Source: Chitinophaga oryzae
GTDB taxonomy: Bacteria; Bacteroidota; Bacteroidia; Chitinophagales; Chitinophagaceae
Length of the DNA stretch: 64,000 nucleotides
Reading direction: 5' to 3'
Assembly (NCBI RefSeq): GCF_012516375.2
Contig: NZ_CP051204.2
Coordinates: 1,240,001-1,304,000 of the forward strand
The translations under genes and the position numbers were made by a program. How positions within the stretch are numbered: position 1 is the first letter of the stretch; each line of letters starts with the position of its first letter. Positions 35,068-44,783 of this stretch are shown piece after piece. The notes below the pieces were generated by a model. The model saw nothing but the letters and a program-made list of their open reading frames with translations, was not told the DNA's origin and did not search any database.

Positions 35068-36267
35068 TTAAGCTACCGCAGCGTTTTCTGCATTGGCGGC
35101 CATGACGCGTTCCAGTCTTTCTTTTTCTGCCTGTTTACCTTCCATTTCCTCCACATTGCGGGCCACGCTCAGGATAATCCCGATGGCCATGCTGGTGAAA
35201 AGGACGGAAGAACCACCCATGCTGACCAGCGGCAGCGGCAACCCTGTAACGGGGAACAGCTGTACGTTTACCGCCATATTGGTCAGCGCCTGTATCACCA
35301 GCGTTACGCTGAGTCCCAGCGCCAGGAAGGCGCCGAAGGCATACGGACATTTTTTGTAGATCCGGATGCAGCGCAGCAGCAACAGCATATATGCCGCCAG
35401 TATCAGGAAAGCGCCTACCAGTCCGTATTCTTCGATGATGGTGGCGTAGATGTAATCGGAGTAGGCGTGTGGCAGAAAGTTACGTTGTGTACTGTTGCCG
35501 GGGCCTTTCCCGAGAATACCGCCGCCTGCGATGGCGATGTTGGCCTGTTGCACCTGGTAGGGCACTTCTGTATGATCGTCATTCATGAAGCTGTCCAGCC
35601 GCTTTTCCCAGGTTTTGGTACGCATCTCCATACCGGATATTTTGGCGATGGCAAACATCAGTACGATCGCCAGCGCTCCTGCCGCCACCATGCCGGCGAG
35701 GAACCTCACCGGTACCCTGCCAATGAAACAGAGCAGCATGCAGCTGGCCATTAACAGCAAAGCCGTGCTCATATTGGCCGGCATAATGAGTACGCAGATA
35801 ATGCCTACTGGTATGATGATGGGCAGAAACCCTTTCTTGAAATCGTTGATCACATGCTGCCTTCTGGACAACTGCCGGCTGACATACATGAAGATGGCCA
35901 GTTTGGCGACGTCCGATGTCTGGAAGGTCAGGTTGATGATCGGCAGCCTTATCCATCTGCTGGCGTCGTTGATATGCGAACCGAAAGCCAGCGTATAAAT
36001 GAGCAGCGGTATCGACACCAGGAAGCCTACCTGCGCCACCCGCGAGTAAATGGTATAGTTCACCCGGTGTGCGAAGTAGATGATCACCAGGCCCATACCG
36101 AGTACAATGAGCTGCTTCAGGAGATAGTACTCCGTATGGCCGCCCCGTTCGCGGTAGGCGAGCGAGCCGGTTGCGCTATACACGGCCAGCAGGCTCACCA
36201 GCGATAGAAATATCACTATCGTCCAGATGACCTTATCGCCTTTTGTTCTATAGAGCAATCCGTTCAT
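35068..36267 (-). CDS. ftsW: SEDS-family peptidoglycan glycosyltransferase FtsW
   Basis: A 399-aa polytopic membrane protein with about ten hydrophobic segments. Typical SEDS segments are visible: YADYIYATIIEEYGLVGAF-like (YSDYIYATIIEEYGLVGA), and the C-terminal TGLPLPLVSMGGSS. It polymerises glycan strands with FtsI at the septum. Assigned FtsW rather than RodA from its position in dcw. Confidence 0.97.
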   Translation of the reverse strand: MNGLLYRTKGDKVIWTIVIFLSLVSLLAVYSATGSLAYRERGGHTEYYLLKQLIVLGMGLVIIYFAHRVNYTIYSRVAQVGFLVSIPLLIYTLAFGSHINDASRWIRLPIINLTFQTSDVAKLAIFMYVSRQLSRRQHVINDFKKGFLPIIIPVGIICVLIMPANMSTALLLMASCMLLCFIGRVPVRFLAGMVAAGALAIVLMFAIAKISGMEMRTKTWEKRLDSFMNDDHTEVPYQVQQANIAIAGGGILGKGPGNSTQRNFLPHAYSDYIYATIIEEYGLVGAFLILAAYMLLLLRCIRIYKKCPYAFGAFLALGLSVTLVIQALTNMAVNVQLFPVTGLPLPLVSMGGSSVLFTSMAIGIILSVARNVEEMEGKQAEKERLERVMAANAENAAVA

Positions 36268-36329
36268 ATTGTTAATAATTTCGTTTTTTCGTTCCCGTTA
36301 TTCAACCCTTTTACCTGCAACCCCGGTAT

Positions 36330-37670
36330 TTACAATGCTTTCACCGCTTCTTTGAATTTCCGGCCCCTGTCTTCGTAATTTTTAAACAGGTCGAAGCTGG
36401 CGCAGGCGGGGGAGAGCATTACCACGTCCCCTTTGGTGGCCTGGGCGAACGCTTCGCGTACCGCGTCCATCATGCCGGACGTGCTGATCATGACAGGCGT
36501 ATCTTTTGATAACGCATCAATGATCGGTGTGTTGTCCACCCCCATACAAATAATGGCTTTTACTTTTTCCTTCACCAGGTCGCGGATAGCGGAGTAGTCG
36601 TTGCCTTTGTCCACACCGCCCATGATCAGTACAATGGGCTTTTCGATGCTTTCGAGGGCAAACCATACGGAATTCACATTGGTAGCTTTGCTGTCATTGA
36701 TAAAATCCACGCCTTTCACGGTTGTCACATATTCCATCCGGTGTTCGAGGCTTTTGAAGGAAGCCAGGCTTTCGCGGATTTTTTCCTTTCTAATATCCAT
36801 GGTTCTGCCTGCAATTGCTGCTGCCATCGAATTATACAGATTGTGTTTCCCTTTTAGCGCCAGGTCATACATCGACATGATGACCGGCTCTCCGTCAACC
36901 AGTATTTGCAACTGCTCGTTGGCGATAGAACCGCCTTCTTTCAGTGGTTTCATGATGGTAAAAGGTATTAATGTTGAATAAATGGGTTGCTGCGCCAAAT
37001 GCTGCATGATCTCGGGATCATCCATACAGTAGACGAAATAGTCTTCTTTTGTCTGGTTCATCGCAATCCTGAACTTGGAGGCTACATAATTTTCCATTTT
37101 GTAGTCGTACCGGTCCAGGTGATCAGGCGTAATGTTGAGCAGGATGGCTACGTTGGGTTTGAATTCCACGATGTCATCCAGCTGAAAGCTGCTGATTTCA
37201 ATCACATAATACTCCGCTGGTGCGGTTGCCACCTGCCTGGCATAACTAACGCCAATGTTGCCGACCATGGCCACGTCCAGTCCTGCCGTTTTGAAAATAT
37301 GGTAGGTGAGGGCGGTGGTGGTGCTTTTGCCGTTGCTGCCGGTGATGGCAATAATCTTTTTACCTTTTGAAAAACGGTAGGCCAGTTCGATTTCGGAGAT
37401 GACAGCCACGCCTTTTTCGCGTACTTTTTTCATCAGCTCTGTTTTTTCAGGGATACCCGGACTTTTGACGATTTCGTCTGCGCCCAGTATGACATCCCAG
37501 GAGTGATGGCCTTCTTCGAAAGGAATATGGTTTACCGCCAGTTCCTGTTTATAGTTGTCTTTGATAGTGCCGCCTTCGGACACAAAAACATCATACCCCT
37601 GCTGTTTGCCCAGCAAGGCTGCCCCTATCCCGCTTTCTCCTGCTCCTAATATGATGAGTTTATGCGCCAT
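36330..37670 (-). CDS. murD: UDP-N-acetylmuramoylalanine-D-glutamate ligase
   Basis: A 446-aa Mur ligase adding D-Glu. N-terminal LGAGESGIGAALL, ATP P-loop GSNGKSTT (residues 111-118), and the central INDSKATNVNSV segment identify MurD. The length is normal. It lies 62 bp upstream of ftsW. Confidence 0.98.
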   Translation of the reverse strand: MAHKLIILGAGESGIGAALLGKQQGYDVFVSEGGTIKDNYKQELAVNHIPFEEGHHSWDVILGADEIVKSPGIPEKTELMKKVREKGVAVISEIELAYRFSKGKKIIAITGSNGKSTTTALTYHIFKTAGLDVAMVGNIGVSYARQVATAPAEYYVIEISSFQLDDIVEFKPNVAILLNITPDHLDRYDYKMENYVASKFRIAMNQTKEDYFVYCMDDPEIMQHLAQQPIYSTLIPFTIMKPLKEGGSIANEQLQILVDGEPVIMSMYDLALKGKHNLYNSMAAAIAGRTMDIRKEKIRESLASFKSLEHRMEYVTTVKGVDFINDSKATNVNSVWFALESIEKPIVLIMGGVDKGNDYSAIRDLVKEKVKAIICMGVDNTPIIDALSKDTPVMISTSGMMDAVREAFAQATKGDVVMLSPACASFDLFKNYEDRGRKFKEAVKAL

Positions 37671-37709
37671 TTTCGTATATACTTCTTTGTTAGTTCTTTG
37701 GTTTTTTGA

Positions 37710-38969
37710 TTATCTCATTTTCAGTGTCGCGATCGCAAATGCCACACACATGATGGTCACGATCCAGAAGCGAACGGATATTTTGCTTTCATGATATCCG
37801 AGTTTCTGATAGTGGTGGTGCAGCGGTGACATTTTCAGTAAACGCCGGCCTTCTCCGTATTTCTTTTTGGTGTATTTGAAATAGGACACCTGCAGCATGA
37901 CTGACAGGTTTTCGACCAGGAACACACCGCAGAAGATGGGTATCAGCAGTTCTTTGCGCACAATAAACGCCAGCGCTGCGATGATACCTCCCAGCGCCAG
38001 GCTGCCGGTATCTCCCATGAAAACCTGCGCCGGATAAGCGTTGTACCAGAGGAAGCCCACACAGGCGCCCACAAAGGCGGCAATGAAGATGGACAGTTCG
38101 CCCAGGTTGGGGATGTACATGATATTGAGGTACTCCGCAAACTGAATGTTACCGGACACATAAGCAAAAATGCCGAGACATATTCCTATGATACCCGACA
38201 CCCCTGTGGCCAGCCCGTCCAGTCCGTCCGTTATGTTTGCGCCGTTGGACACGGCGGTGATGATAAAGATGACGATCAGGATATAGACGATGAACGTGTA
38301 TTTTTCTGCGCCGGGAATCCAGGAAATCAGCTTGGCGTAGTTGAATTCGTGGTTCTTGACGAACGGGATGGTGGTGATGGGTGTTTTCACGTCCACAAAC
38401 CGTTGTCCGTCTCGGGTCACTCTTTCCGGGTGATTCGTAAGGCGTCTTTCGTAGGGCGCCAGCTTGCCGCTGTTCATCAGCTCGCGTGATACCACCACAT
38501 CGTTATTGAAATACAGGGTGGTGCCTACAATGAGGCCCAGTCCTATCTGTCCGAGTATTTTAAAGCGGCCGGCCAGCCCTTCCTTGTTCTTTTTGAATAC
38601 TTTGATGTAATCGTCCAGAAATCCGATGAGGCCCAGCCAGATGGTACAAAGCAGTACCAGCCAGATATACACATTGGCCACCTGTGCAAACAGGAGGGTG
38701 GGAATGAGGATGGCAGCGAGGATGATGAGGCCGCCCATGGTGGGGGTGCCCTTCTTGGTGTTTTCACCCTGAAGGCCCAGCTCACGGATCGTTTCACCGA
38801 TTTGTTTGCGCTGCAGGAATTTGATAATACGTTTACCCAACAACAGGGAGATGACCAGCGACAGCAACAGGGCCATCGTCACGCGGAAGGTGATAAACTG
38901 GAACATACCACCACCGATGATGCTGATCTTGAATTCTGTTTTCAGGTAATTTAAAAAATAATATAACAT
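37710..38969 (-). CDS. mraY: Phospho-N-acetylmuramoyl-pentapeptide transferase (MraY)
   Basis: A 419-aa integral membrane enzyme that makes lipid I from UDP-MurNAc-pentapeptide and undecaprenyl phosphate. The motifs [31 protein letters not shown] and the late [12 protein letters not shown] are visible. The start at 38969 (MLYYFLNYL) is chosen over the frame's upstream GTG/ATG-like codon at 39002 because it matches the family N-terminus. An insertion after the second cytosolic loop ([22 protein letters not shown]) makes it longer than the E. coli protein (360 aa), as in other Bacteroidota. Confidence 0.97.
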   Translation of the reverse strand: MLYYFLNYLKTEFKISIIGGGMFQFITFRVTMALLLSLVISLLLGKRIIKFLQRKQIGETIRELGLQGENTKKGTPTMGGLIILAAILIPTLLFAQVANVYIWLVLLCTIWLGLIGFLDDYIKVFKKNKEGLAGRFKILGQIGLGLIVGTTLYFNNDVVVSRELMNSGKLAPYERRLTNHPERVTRDGQRFVDVKTPITTIPFVKNHEFNYAKLISWIPGAEKYTFIVYILIVIFIITAVSNGANITDGLDGLATGVSGIIGICLGIFAYVSGNIQFAEYLNIMYIPNLGELSIFIAAFVGACVGFLWYNAYPAQVFMGDTGSLALGGIIAALAFIVRKELLIPIFCGVFLVENLSVMLQVSYFKYTKKKYGEGRRLLKMSPLHHHYQKLGYHESKISVRFWIVTIMCVAFAIATLKMR

Positions 38970-38982
38970 ATGTTTTAGTCGG

Positions 38983-39020
38983 AGCCTCCCCGTCCGCCTC
39001 ATTCGGAGGGGGGCTGTTAA
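38983..39020 (-). other. GC-rich hairpin in the murE-mraY spacer
   Basis: Complementary C-rich/G-rich segments (around 38984-38992 and 39004-39015) can pair across a short loop. No T run follows on the minus strand, so it more likely shapes the mRNA than ends it. Exact stem ends are approximate. Confidence 0.4.
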
Positions 39021-39060
39021 GTCATTGAGTTATTAAGTATTTAGTTTCGTTCCGTTTTAG

Positions 39061-40527
39061 TTATTTATCGAGCAGCCTCATTACTTCATCCAGCACTTGT
39101 TTATCGTCGAAGGGATGTTTCACCCCTTTGATTTCCTGGTATTTCTCGTGTCCTTTTCCGGCCACGAGGATGATGTCTTCTTTTCCGGCGAGGGTAACGG
39201 CGGTTTTAATCGCTTCCCTGCGGTCGGTAATGGAGATCACTCTTTTTTTCTGGTGCACGGGCACGCCGGCTTCCATTTCGCGGATAATCGCGTCCGGATC
39301 TTCGGAGCGGGGATTATCGGAAGTGAGGATCACGCGGTCGCTGCTGTCGGCCGCTACTGCCGCCATGACCGGTCTTTTCGCTGTGTCGCGGTCGCCGCCG
39401 CAGCCTACCACTGTGATGACCTGTTCATGTCCTTTGCGCAGGTTTTTGATGGTAGCGAGCACGTTTTTCAGGGCATCGGGGGTGTGGGCGTAGTCCACGA
39501 TAGCGATGATCTGGTCGTGTGCGGACACGATATATTCGAAGCGGCCTTCCGCACCCTGCGTATTGCTGAGGGTGCGCAGCACCGCGGCTTTGTCCTGTCC
39601 GAGCAACACAGCAGCGCCGTATACCGCCAGCAGGTTGTAGGCGTTGAACTCACCGATCAGGCGGAAGTGCACTTCTGTGTCGCCTACCTGCATGATCAGC
39701 CCGGTGAGGTTGTTTTCCAGGATTTTTCCTTTGAAATCGGCCAGTGTACGCAGGCTATAGGTGGCCTTGCGGGCTTTGGTGTTTTGCAGCATTACCATAC
39801 CTCTTTTATCGTCGAGATTGGTAAGGGCGAAAGCCGAAGCGGGCAGGCTGTCAAAGAACGATTTTTTGACCCGGATGTATTCATCAAATGTTTTGTGATA
39901 ATCCAGGTGATCATGGGTGATATTGCTGAAGATGCCTCCGGCGAATTTCAGTCCTGCGATCCGTTGCTGGTGGATGGCGTGGGAGCTTACTTCCATGAAG
40001 GCGTACAGGCATCCTTCTTCCACCATCCGTGCCAGCAGCGCGTTGAGGCTGATGGGGTCCGGGGTGGTATGGGTAGAAGGTATGACGGTATCGCCGATCT
40101 GGTTTTGCACAGTGGACAGCAGTCCGCAGTGGTAGCCCAGCCGGGAGAACAAACGGAACAGGATGGTAGCGATGGTGGTTTTACCGTTGGTGCCGGTAAC
40201 GCCTACCAGCTGCAGTTTGTGGGAAGGGTTATCATAGAAGTTGCCTGCCATGATACCGCTTGCCGTGGCGCTGTTGTCTGCCTGTACGTAGGTCACCGTG
40301 TCGAGCAGCACTTCCGGCAGGGTTTCGCAGATGATGGCAGCGGCGCCTTGAGCGATGGCTTTATCGATATACTGATGGCCATCGGTGTGTACTCCTCTCA
40401 CGGCAATGAAGGCGTCGCCGGGCCCGACGGACCTGGAATCAATGGCGGGTGCGTTCACGGGGATGTCGGTATTTCCGTGTACGGCCCTGATGCCTACATT
40501 GTATAATATGTCGCGCAGCGTCTTCAT
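39061..40527 (-). CDS. murE: UDP-MurNAc-L-Ala-D-Glu:meso-diaminopimelate ligase
   Basis: A 488-aa Mur ligase adding the third peptide residue. ATP P-loop GTNGKTT lies at 112-118, EVSSHAIHQQRI follows, and the DNPR motif (about residues 403-406, in LTSDNPRSEDP) is the hallmark of meso-diaminopimelate specificity. The peptidoglycan is therefore probably of the DAP type. Its start codon directly abuts the ftsI stop. murF, the next step in the pathway, is not in this cluster. Confidence 0.98.
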   Translation of the reverse strand: MKTLRDILYNVGIRAVHGNTDIPVNAPAIDSRSVGPGDAFIAVRGVHTDGHQYIDKAIAQGAAAIICETLPEVLLDTVTYVQADNSATASGIMAGNFYDNPSHKLQLVGVTGTNGKTTIATILFRLFSRLGYHCGLLSTVQNQIGDTVIPSTHTTPDPISLNALLARMVEEGCLYAFMEVSSHAIHQQRIAGLKFAGGIFSNITHDHLDYHKTFDEYIRVKKSFFDSLPASAFALTNLDDKRGMVMLQNTKARKATYSLRTLADFKGKILENNLTGLIMQVGDTEVHFRLIGEFNAYNLLAVYGAAVLLGQDKAAVLRTLSNTQGAEGRFEYIVSAHDQIIAIVDYAHTPDALKNVLATIKNLRKGHEQVITVVGCGGDRDTAKRPVMAAVAADSSDRVILTSDNPRSEDPDAIIREMEAGVPVHQKKRVISITDRREAIKTAVTLAGKEDIILVAGKGHEKYQEIKGVKHPFDDKQVLDEVMRLLDK

Positions 40528-42633
40528 CTAGCTCAGTTCTATTACGATCGTTTGTTCGTTTCCAATTTTAGCGCCGCCGGGCAGTGATTGTGTTTTCACT
40601 TTGCCGGCGCCTTTTATGACAACGCGCAGTCCTGCGTTTTCGAGCAGGTACAGCGCATCTTTGAGTCCCATGCCTGTTACGTCGGGCACGGCGCCTTTTG
40701 CGTGCGTGAGCGGCTGGAAGCTGACTTTCCTGTTGCTCACGCTGGGACTTACCCAGCTGTTATTGGCGATGGTGCCGTTCATGGGCATCTGCAGGGTATT
40801 GAGTATCTGTTTCCATTCGCCGCCTTTTCCGTTTTTCAGGGCCAGGAGGGTGTCCAGTTGTACGTTTGCCTGCATGGGTTTCTGTTTTTCCACAGCGATG
40901 GCATAGAGTTTATCAGCCACTTCGCGGAACACAGGTCCTGCCACGTTTGCGCCGTAAAAGCGCAGGGCATGCGGTTTGTTTTTGATCACCACTACGCAGG
41001 TGTACTGCGGGTCATTGGCGGGGAAGTACCCGGCAAATGAGGATTGGTAGATCTTGTCGGCATAACCGCGGCTGCCGTTGGCCACCAGGGCGGTACCGGT
41101 TTTAGCTGCGAAGCTGTAATAGGGGTTGCGCAGTTTCCTGGCGGTGCCGTCTATTGCCACTCCTTCGAGCATGGCCTGTACCTGTTTCAGGGTACTGTTG
41201 GAGCAGATGCTGTCCAGCAGTACGGTAGGCTCAAACTGTTTAACTACCTGGCCATATTCCTGTACGGAATTGACGAGGTAGGGTTTCATCATTTTACCGT
41301 TGTTGGCCACTGCGTTGTATAGCATACAGGTTTGCAGCGGGCTTATCAGCACTTCATACCCGAATGCCATCCAGGGTAGGGAAGTGTTGCTCCATGTTTT
41401 GGAGCTGGTGGTTTTAATCACCGGATGGCCTTCCCCCACCAGGTCGATGCCCGTGTTCTGGTCCATTCTGAGTCTTTTCAGGTGGGCCACGAACTTGTTG
41501 GGCTGTCTGCCATAGTGTTGGACGGCCAGTTTAGCCATTGCCACATTGGAGCTGAGCTCAAATGCGTGTTTGATGGTCACGTTCTGGGGGCCGGGATGCG
41601 GTTCGGAGTCGAATACCGTTCTGCGTCCTACCTGCCAGCGTCCGCCGTCCATGTTGACCATGGTGTTCATGGTGGCGAATTTATCTTCCAGCACAGAGAT
41701 GACGGTGGCCAGTTTAAAAGTGGAACCTGGTTCACCTACCTGCAGTGCGTAGTTCATGTCTTCCCAGTAGCTGCCATCGGGTTGTCTGCCCAGGTTGGCG
41801 ATTGCTTTGATTTTACCTGTCTTCACTTCCATCAGGATACAGGTGCCGTGGGTGGCTTCGTTTTGCACCATCATGTTCATGAGGGCGGTTTCCACGATGT
41901 CCTGCATGTTTACGTCGAGGGTAGTAACGATATCGCGGCCGTTTTCCGGTTCGATGTCATATCCTTCCACGGGAACGTATGTTCCGCCGGCGATGCGGCG
42001 CATGAGCCTTTTGCCGGTCACCCCTTTCAGGTAGTCGTTATAGGTCCTTTCCAGGCCTACGCTTTGTGAATTTTCGCGGGGCAGCCCGATGGTCCTGTTG
42101 GCCAGGAGTTTAAAGGGGTTGATGCGTTTGCTTTTGCTTTCCGCGATCATGCCGCCTTTGTTTTTGCCGAGCCGGAACATGGGGAAGGTGCGCATTTGCT
42201 GGTACTGGTTAAAGGGCACGTTTCTTTTCAGGAGAAAGTAGCGGTCCTTTGTTTTGTAACCTTCCTGCAGCATTTGTGCGTATCCTGCTTTGCTGCGGTC
42301 GCCGAACATCTGGGAGAGGCAGAGGGAGAGGGAATCGAGATTTTCCCGGAACACTTTCCCTTTTTTATCCCGCAGGCCGTCGGCGGCGAAGTCTATCCGT
42401 ATGTCAAAATACGGGATAGAGGTAGACAGCATTCTGCCTTCCTCCGAATAGATGGTGCCTCTTTCCGCGTCGAGGGCTACGTAGCCGGTATGCAGACTGT
42501 CGGCCATATTGCGCCAGTAGTTGCCTTTTACATTCTGGATGTAAAAGACCTTGACCAGGATGGCGACGCCGAAGAGCGCCATGCCGATCAGGCACAGATA
42601 CACACGCCACAATATGTCTTTTTTTACGTCCAC
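40528..42633 (-). CDS. ftsI: Penicillin-binding protein / septal transpeptidase FtsI with PASTA domain
   Basis: A 701-aa bitopic transpeptidase. It has a membrane anchor at about 10-32 (RVYLCLIGMALFGVAILVKVF) and a pedestal region beginning RGTIYSEEGRMLSTS. The three active-site motifs are SxxK in GEPGSTFKLA, SxN in ELSSNVAM, and KTG in AAKTGTALV. A single C-terminal PASTA domain (AVPDVTGMGLKDALYLLENAGLRVVI...) is typical of Bacteroidota FtsI and absent in E. coli. It cross-links septal peptidoglycan with FtsW. A 211-bp gap without a gene separates it from ftsL. Confidence 0.97.
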   Translation of the reverse strand: MDVKKDILWRVYLCLIGMALFGVAILVKVFYIQNVKGNYWRNMADSLHTGYVALDAERGTIYSEEGRMLSTSIPYFDIRIDFAADGLRDKKGKVFRENLDSLSLCLSQMFGDRSKAGYAQMLQEGYKTKDRYFLLKRNVPFNQYQQMRTFPMFRLGKNKGGMIAESKSKRINPFKLLANRTIGLPRENSQSVGLERTYNDYLKGVTGKRLMRRIAGGTYVPVEGYDIEPENGRDIVTTLDVNMQDIVETALMNMMVQNEATHGTCILMEVKTGKIKAIANLGRQPDGSYWEDMNYALQVGEPGSTFKLATVISVLEDKFATMNTMVNMDGGRWQVGRRTVFDSEPHPGPQNVTIKHAFELSSNVAMAKLAVQHYGRQPNKFVAHLKRLRMDQNTGIDLVGEGHPVIKTTSSKTWSNTSLPWMAFGYEVLISPLQTCMLYNAVANNGKMMKPYLVNSVQEYGQVVKQFEPTVLLDSICSNSTLKQVQAMLEGVAIDGTARKLRNPYYSFAAKTGTALVANGSRGYADKIYQSSFAGYFPANDPQYTCVVVIKNKPHALRFYGANVAGPVFREVADKLYAIAVEKQKPMQANVQLDTLLALKNGKGGEWKQILNTLQMPMNGTIANNSWVSPSVSNRKVSFQPLTHAKGAVPDVTGMGLKDALYLLENAGLRVVIKGAGKVKTQSLPGGAKIGNEQTIVIELS

Positions 42634-42844
42634 GTTCCAGCTGTTTAGCTTTATGCTTTTAGCGGATAACTTCCAGGATTTTAGTTGCCGGGAAAGCGAC
42701 TAAGGCTAAAAGCTATGGGCCAAGAGCTATAAAAAGATACCTGACACTGGCTGCGATTTATAGGTGATGCTTGCCATTTTATTTTACCAGCATCCCCGTC
42801 CTGTAATAGTTTCAGGCGGGCAGCATCAGGTACCAGTATTCATG
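42634..42844. other. Gene-free 211-bp spacer inside the dcw cluster
   Basis: No ORF or promoter was recognised. It contains short complementary copies of an AGCTTTTAGC-like motif (about 42653-42663 and 42705-42716) and repeated AGCTA/AGAGCTA words. The spacer is unusual in an otherwise compact operon. Confidence 0.4.
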
Positions 42845-43228
42845 TCATTTTTCGTTTTCCTTTTTCAGCACTATTTTCTGCGGAGGGGAACTGAGTTGTT
42901 TGAGGCCCAGTTGTTCCACGGATTTGCTGACTTCGCTCATTTTACTGCGAAACATGAGCTCACTCTTCACATTGAGATATTCCCACTTAAGCTCTTTTAT
43001 TTCTTTGCCAAGCTGATTAATGCGGCGTATTTTTTTTTCGGCGAGGTGGCTGTTAGCGATATAGACCAGTGCCAGTACGGCGAGGAAACCGATATAGGGC
43101 AGGTTTTGTACCAACGCTCTGTAGTTGATACGCAGCCGCCATTCCCTTTTCGGTTCTTTTGCCGGAGTACTTTCTGTACCGGCAGGTTCTTCTTCCTGGT
43201 TTGTTTCTATAACTTCTTCCTGCAACAC
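42845..43228 (-). CDS. ftsL: FtsL-like cell division protein
   Basis: A 127-aa bitopic protein: an acidic, Glu/Pro-rich cytosolic N-terminus, one membrane segment (about 45-62, YIGFLAVLALVYIANSHL) and a periplasmic coiled coil with heptad-like spacing (IRRINQLGKEIKELKWEYLNVKSELMF). This matches Bacteroidota FtsL in size, topology and position between rsmH and ftsI; sequence alone is poorly conserved. The start is GTG at 43226-43228, since no in-frame ATG precedes the membrane segment. Confidence 0.8.
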   Translation of the reverse strand: MLQEEVIETNQEEEPAGTESTPAKEPKREWRLRINYRALVQNLPYIGFLAVLALVYIANSHLAEKKIRRINQLGKEIKELKWEYLNVKSELMFRSKMSEVSKSVEQLGLKQLSSPPQKIVLKKENEK

Positions 43229-43330
43229 GCGCTATGCCTTTTTAATAATTGACAATATAAAACTGAAAGCAAATCACAACAGATGTGTATAGGATAGGAT
43301 AGGAGCTGGATGATACGGTGTACGGCAGTA

Positions 43331-44242
43331 TCATGCTTTTTTTTCGGCCACCCGCAGTTTTGCGCTTCTCGATCTGCTGTTGAGCTTTAATTCTGCATCG
43401 CTGGCGGTCACCGGTTTTTTTGTGATTAATCTGAACAATTTAGGGGGTGTTTCCTTTCCAAACGGATCTTCCGGTGCTTCCTCGAAACTGCCTGTCTTCA
43501 TAAAATTCTTTACCAGTCTGTCTTCCAGCGAGTGGAAGGTGATGATGGCTAGCCTGCCTCCCGGTTTCAGCGCATTGGCGGATTGGGTAAGCAAATCTTT
43601 TAGGGCGCCCAGTTCATCGTTGACGGCTATCCGGAGTGCCTGAAACACCTGTGCGAGGTATTTCTGCGGGTTGCCTTTGACGATGGGCTGGATCACGGAT
43701 TTAAATTCCGCGATGGTGCGCATGGGGTGTGTTTTTCTTTGCCGTACAATGGTTTGTGCCAGGGTTTTGGCGTTGGTCACTTCTCCGTATTCCTGGAAGA
43801 GGAGTTGTAACCGGGATTCGCCCCAGGTGGCCAGAATCTGGGCCGCAGTGAGGGTTGTCCGGGTGTCCATCCGCATGTCCATGTCGCCGTTAAACCGGAT
43901 GCTGAATCCTCTGTCGGCGGTATCGAACTGGTGTGAAGACACGCCCAGGTCTGCCAGTATGCCGTCTGCCTGTTCCGCTTTGTGTAATTTCAGAAAGCGT
44001 TGCAGGTGCCGGAAATTTTGTTGTACAAATGTTACGCGGTCATCGATGATTCTGTTACGGTATGCATCCTCATCCTGATCAAATACGATCAGTCGTCCTT
44101 TTTCGCCCAGTTTCTCCAGTATGGCCCGGGAATGTCCTCCGCCTCCGAACGTGGCGTCCACATATGTCCCTTCGGGGTTAATGTGTAACAGCTCCGTTGT
44201 CTCCTGCAGCAGAACGGGTAGGTGATATTGTTGTTCGCCCAT
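43331..44242 (-). CDS. rsmH: 16S rRNA (cytosine1402-N4)-methyltransferase
   Basis: A 303-aa SAM-dependent methyltransferase (older name mraW). N-terminal HLPVLLQETTELL, the SAM loop VDATFGGGGHS (residues 28-38), ILADLGVSSHQFD and IITFHSLEDRLVK are diagnostic. It methylates C1402 in the ribosomal P site. It lies 11 bp after mraZ, the usual dcw arrangement. Confidence 0.98.
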   Translation of the reverse strand: MGEQQYHLPVLLQETTELLHINPEGTYVDATFGGGGHSRAILEKLGEKGRLIVFDQDEDAYRNRIIDDRVTFVQQNFRHLQRFLKLHKAEQADGILADLGVSSHQFDTADRGFSIRFNGDMDMRMDTRTTLTAAQILATWGESRLQLLFQEYGEVTNAKTLAQTIVRQRKTHPMRTIAEFKSVIQPIVKGNPQKYLAQVFQALRIAVNDELGALKDLLTQSANALKPGGRLAIITFHSLEDRLVKNFMKTGSFEEAPEDPFGKETPPKLFRLITKKPVTASDAELKLNSRSRSAKLRVAEKKA

Positions 44243-44253
44243 GTTGCTCCAGT

Positions 44254-44721
44254 TTAAATTGATATGTTGTTGTCTCCTCCTCCCATTACCTGTTGAGCCA
44301 GATCACTGAAGGCCCCTGGTGAGAAATTTTCAAAGAACTCCTGGTATTTACCTTTATCCCAGATCTCGATTTTATTGGATGCTGCTGCCAGCACAATGTC
44401 TTTTTCCATATTTGCGTACGACAGCAGGTTTTTCGGTACCAGCAGTCTTCCTGCGCTATCCAGTTCCAGAATGGTGGCCCCGTTGAGGAAGTAGCGCCTA
44501 AATTCCCGTACTTTCGGGTCAAAATCGTTCAGCTTGCTGATACGTTCGAAAATGGGCTGCCACTCATTCATGGGATACAATGACAAGCATTTTTCAAAGC
44601 CTCTGTTGATGACAAACTGCCCCCCGGCGGTCTCTGACAACTGCTTTTTGAATCCGGCAGGTAACAGAAAACGTCCTTTTGCGTCCAGCGTAGCCTCATA
44701 TTCGCCTAGAAAACCTGTCAT
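44254..44721 (-). CDS. mraZ: Transcriptional regulator MraZ
   Basis: A 155-aa protein with two AbrB-like repeats, each with the DxxxR motif: DAKGR at residues 13-17 and DSAGR in the second half. MraZ forms a ring-shaped oligomer, binds tandem repeats upstream of its own gene and controls dcw transcription. The ATG at 44721 (MTGFLGEYEATLD) is chosen; the frame stays open to a GTG at 44760, but that start would lie inside the operator repeats and adds a non-family extension. First gene of the dcw cluster. Confidence 0.97.
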   Translation of the reverse strand: MTGFLGEYEATLDAKGRFLLPAGFKKQLSETAGGQFVINRGFEKCLSLYPMNEWQPIFERISKLNDFDPKVREFRRYFLNGATILELDSAGRLLVPKNLLSYANMEKDIVLAAASNKIEIWDKGKYQEFFENFSPGAFSDLAQQVMGGGDNNISI

Positions 44722-44743
44722 ACCATGGGGCAAAGTATTTGAA

Positions 44744-44783
44744 AAACCATTTTCTAACACAAAATAACACTTTTTCCCACTTT
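44744..44783 (-). promoter_or_regulatory. Candidate MraZ operator: four 10-bp direct repeats
   Basis: On the minus strand, upstream of mraZ, four contiguous 10-bp units read AAAGTGGGAA, AAAGTGTTAT, TTTGTGTTAG and AAAATGGTTT. The 10-bp period and the AAAGTGK/GTGGG core match the known MraZ boxes. The set ends 22 bp before the ATG. The first two units are the best matches; the last is the most diverged. Confidence 0.75.

Noticed and set aside
39097..40506. A 469-codon open frame opposite murE
   Set aside because: It lies fully antisense to a well-supported essential gene and its composition is that of a shadow frame.
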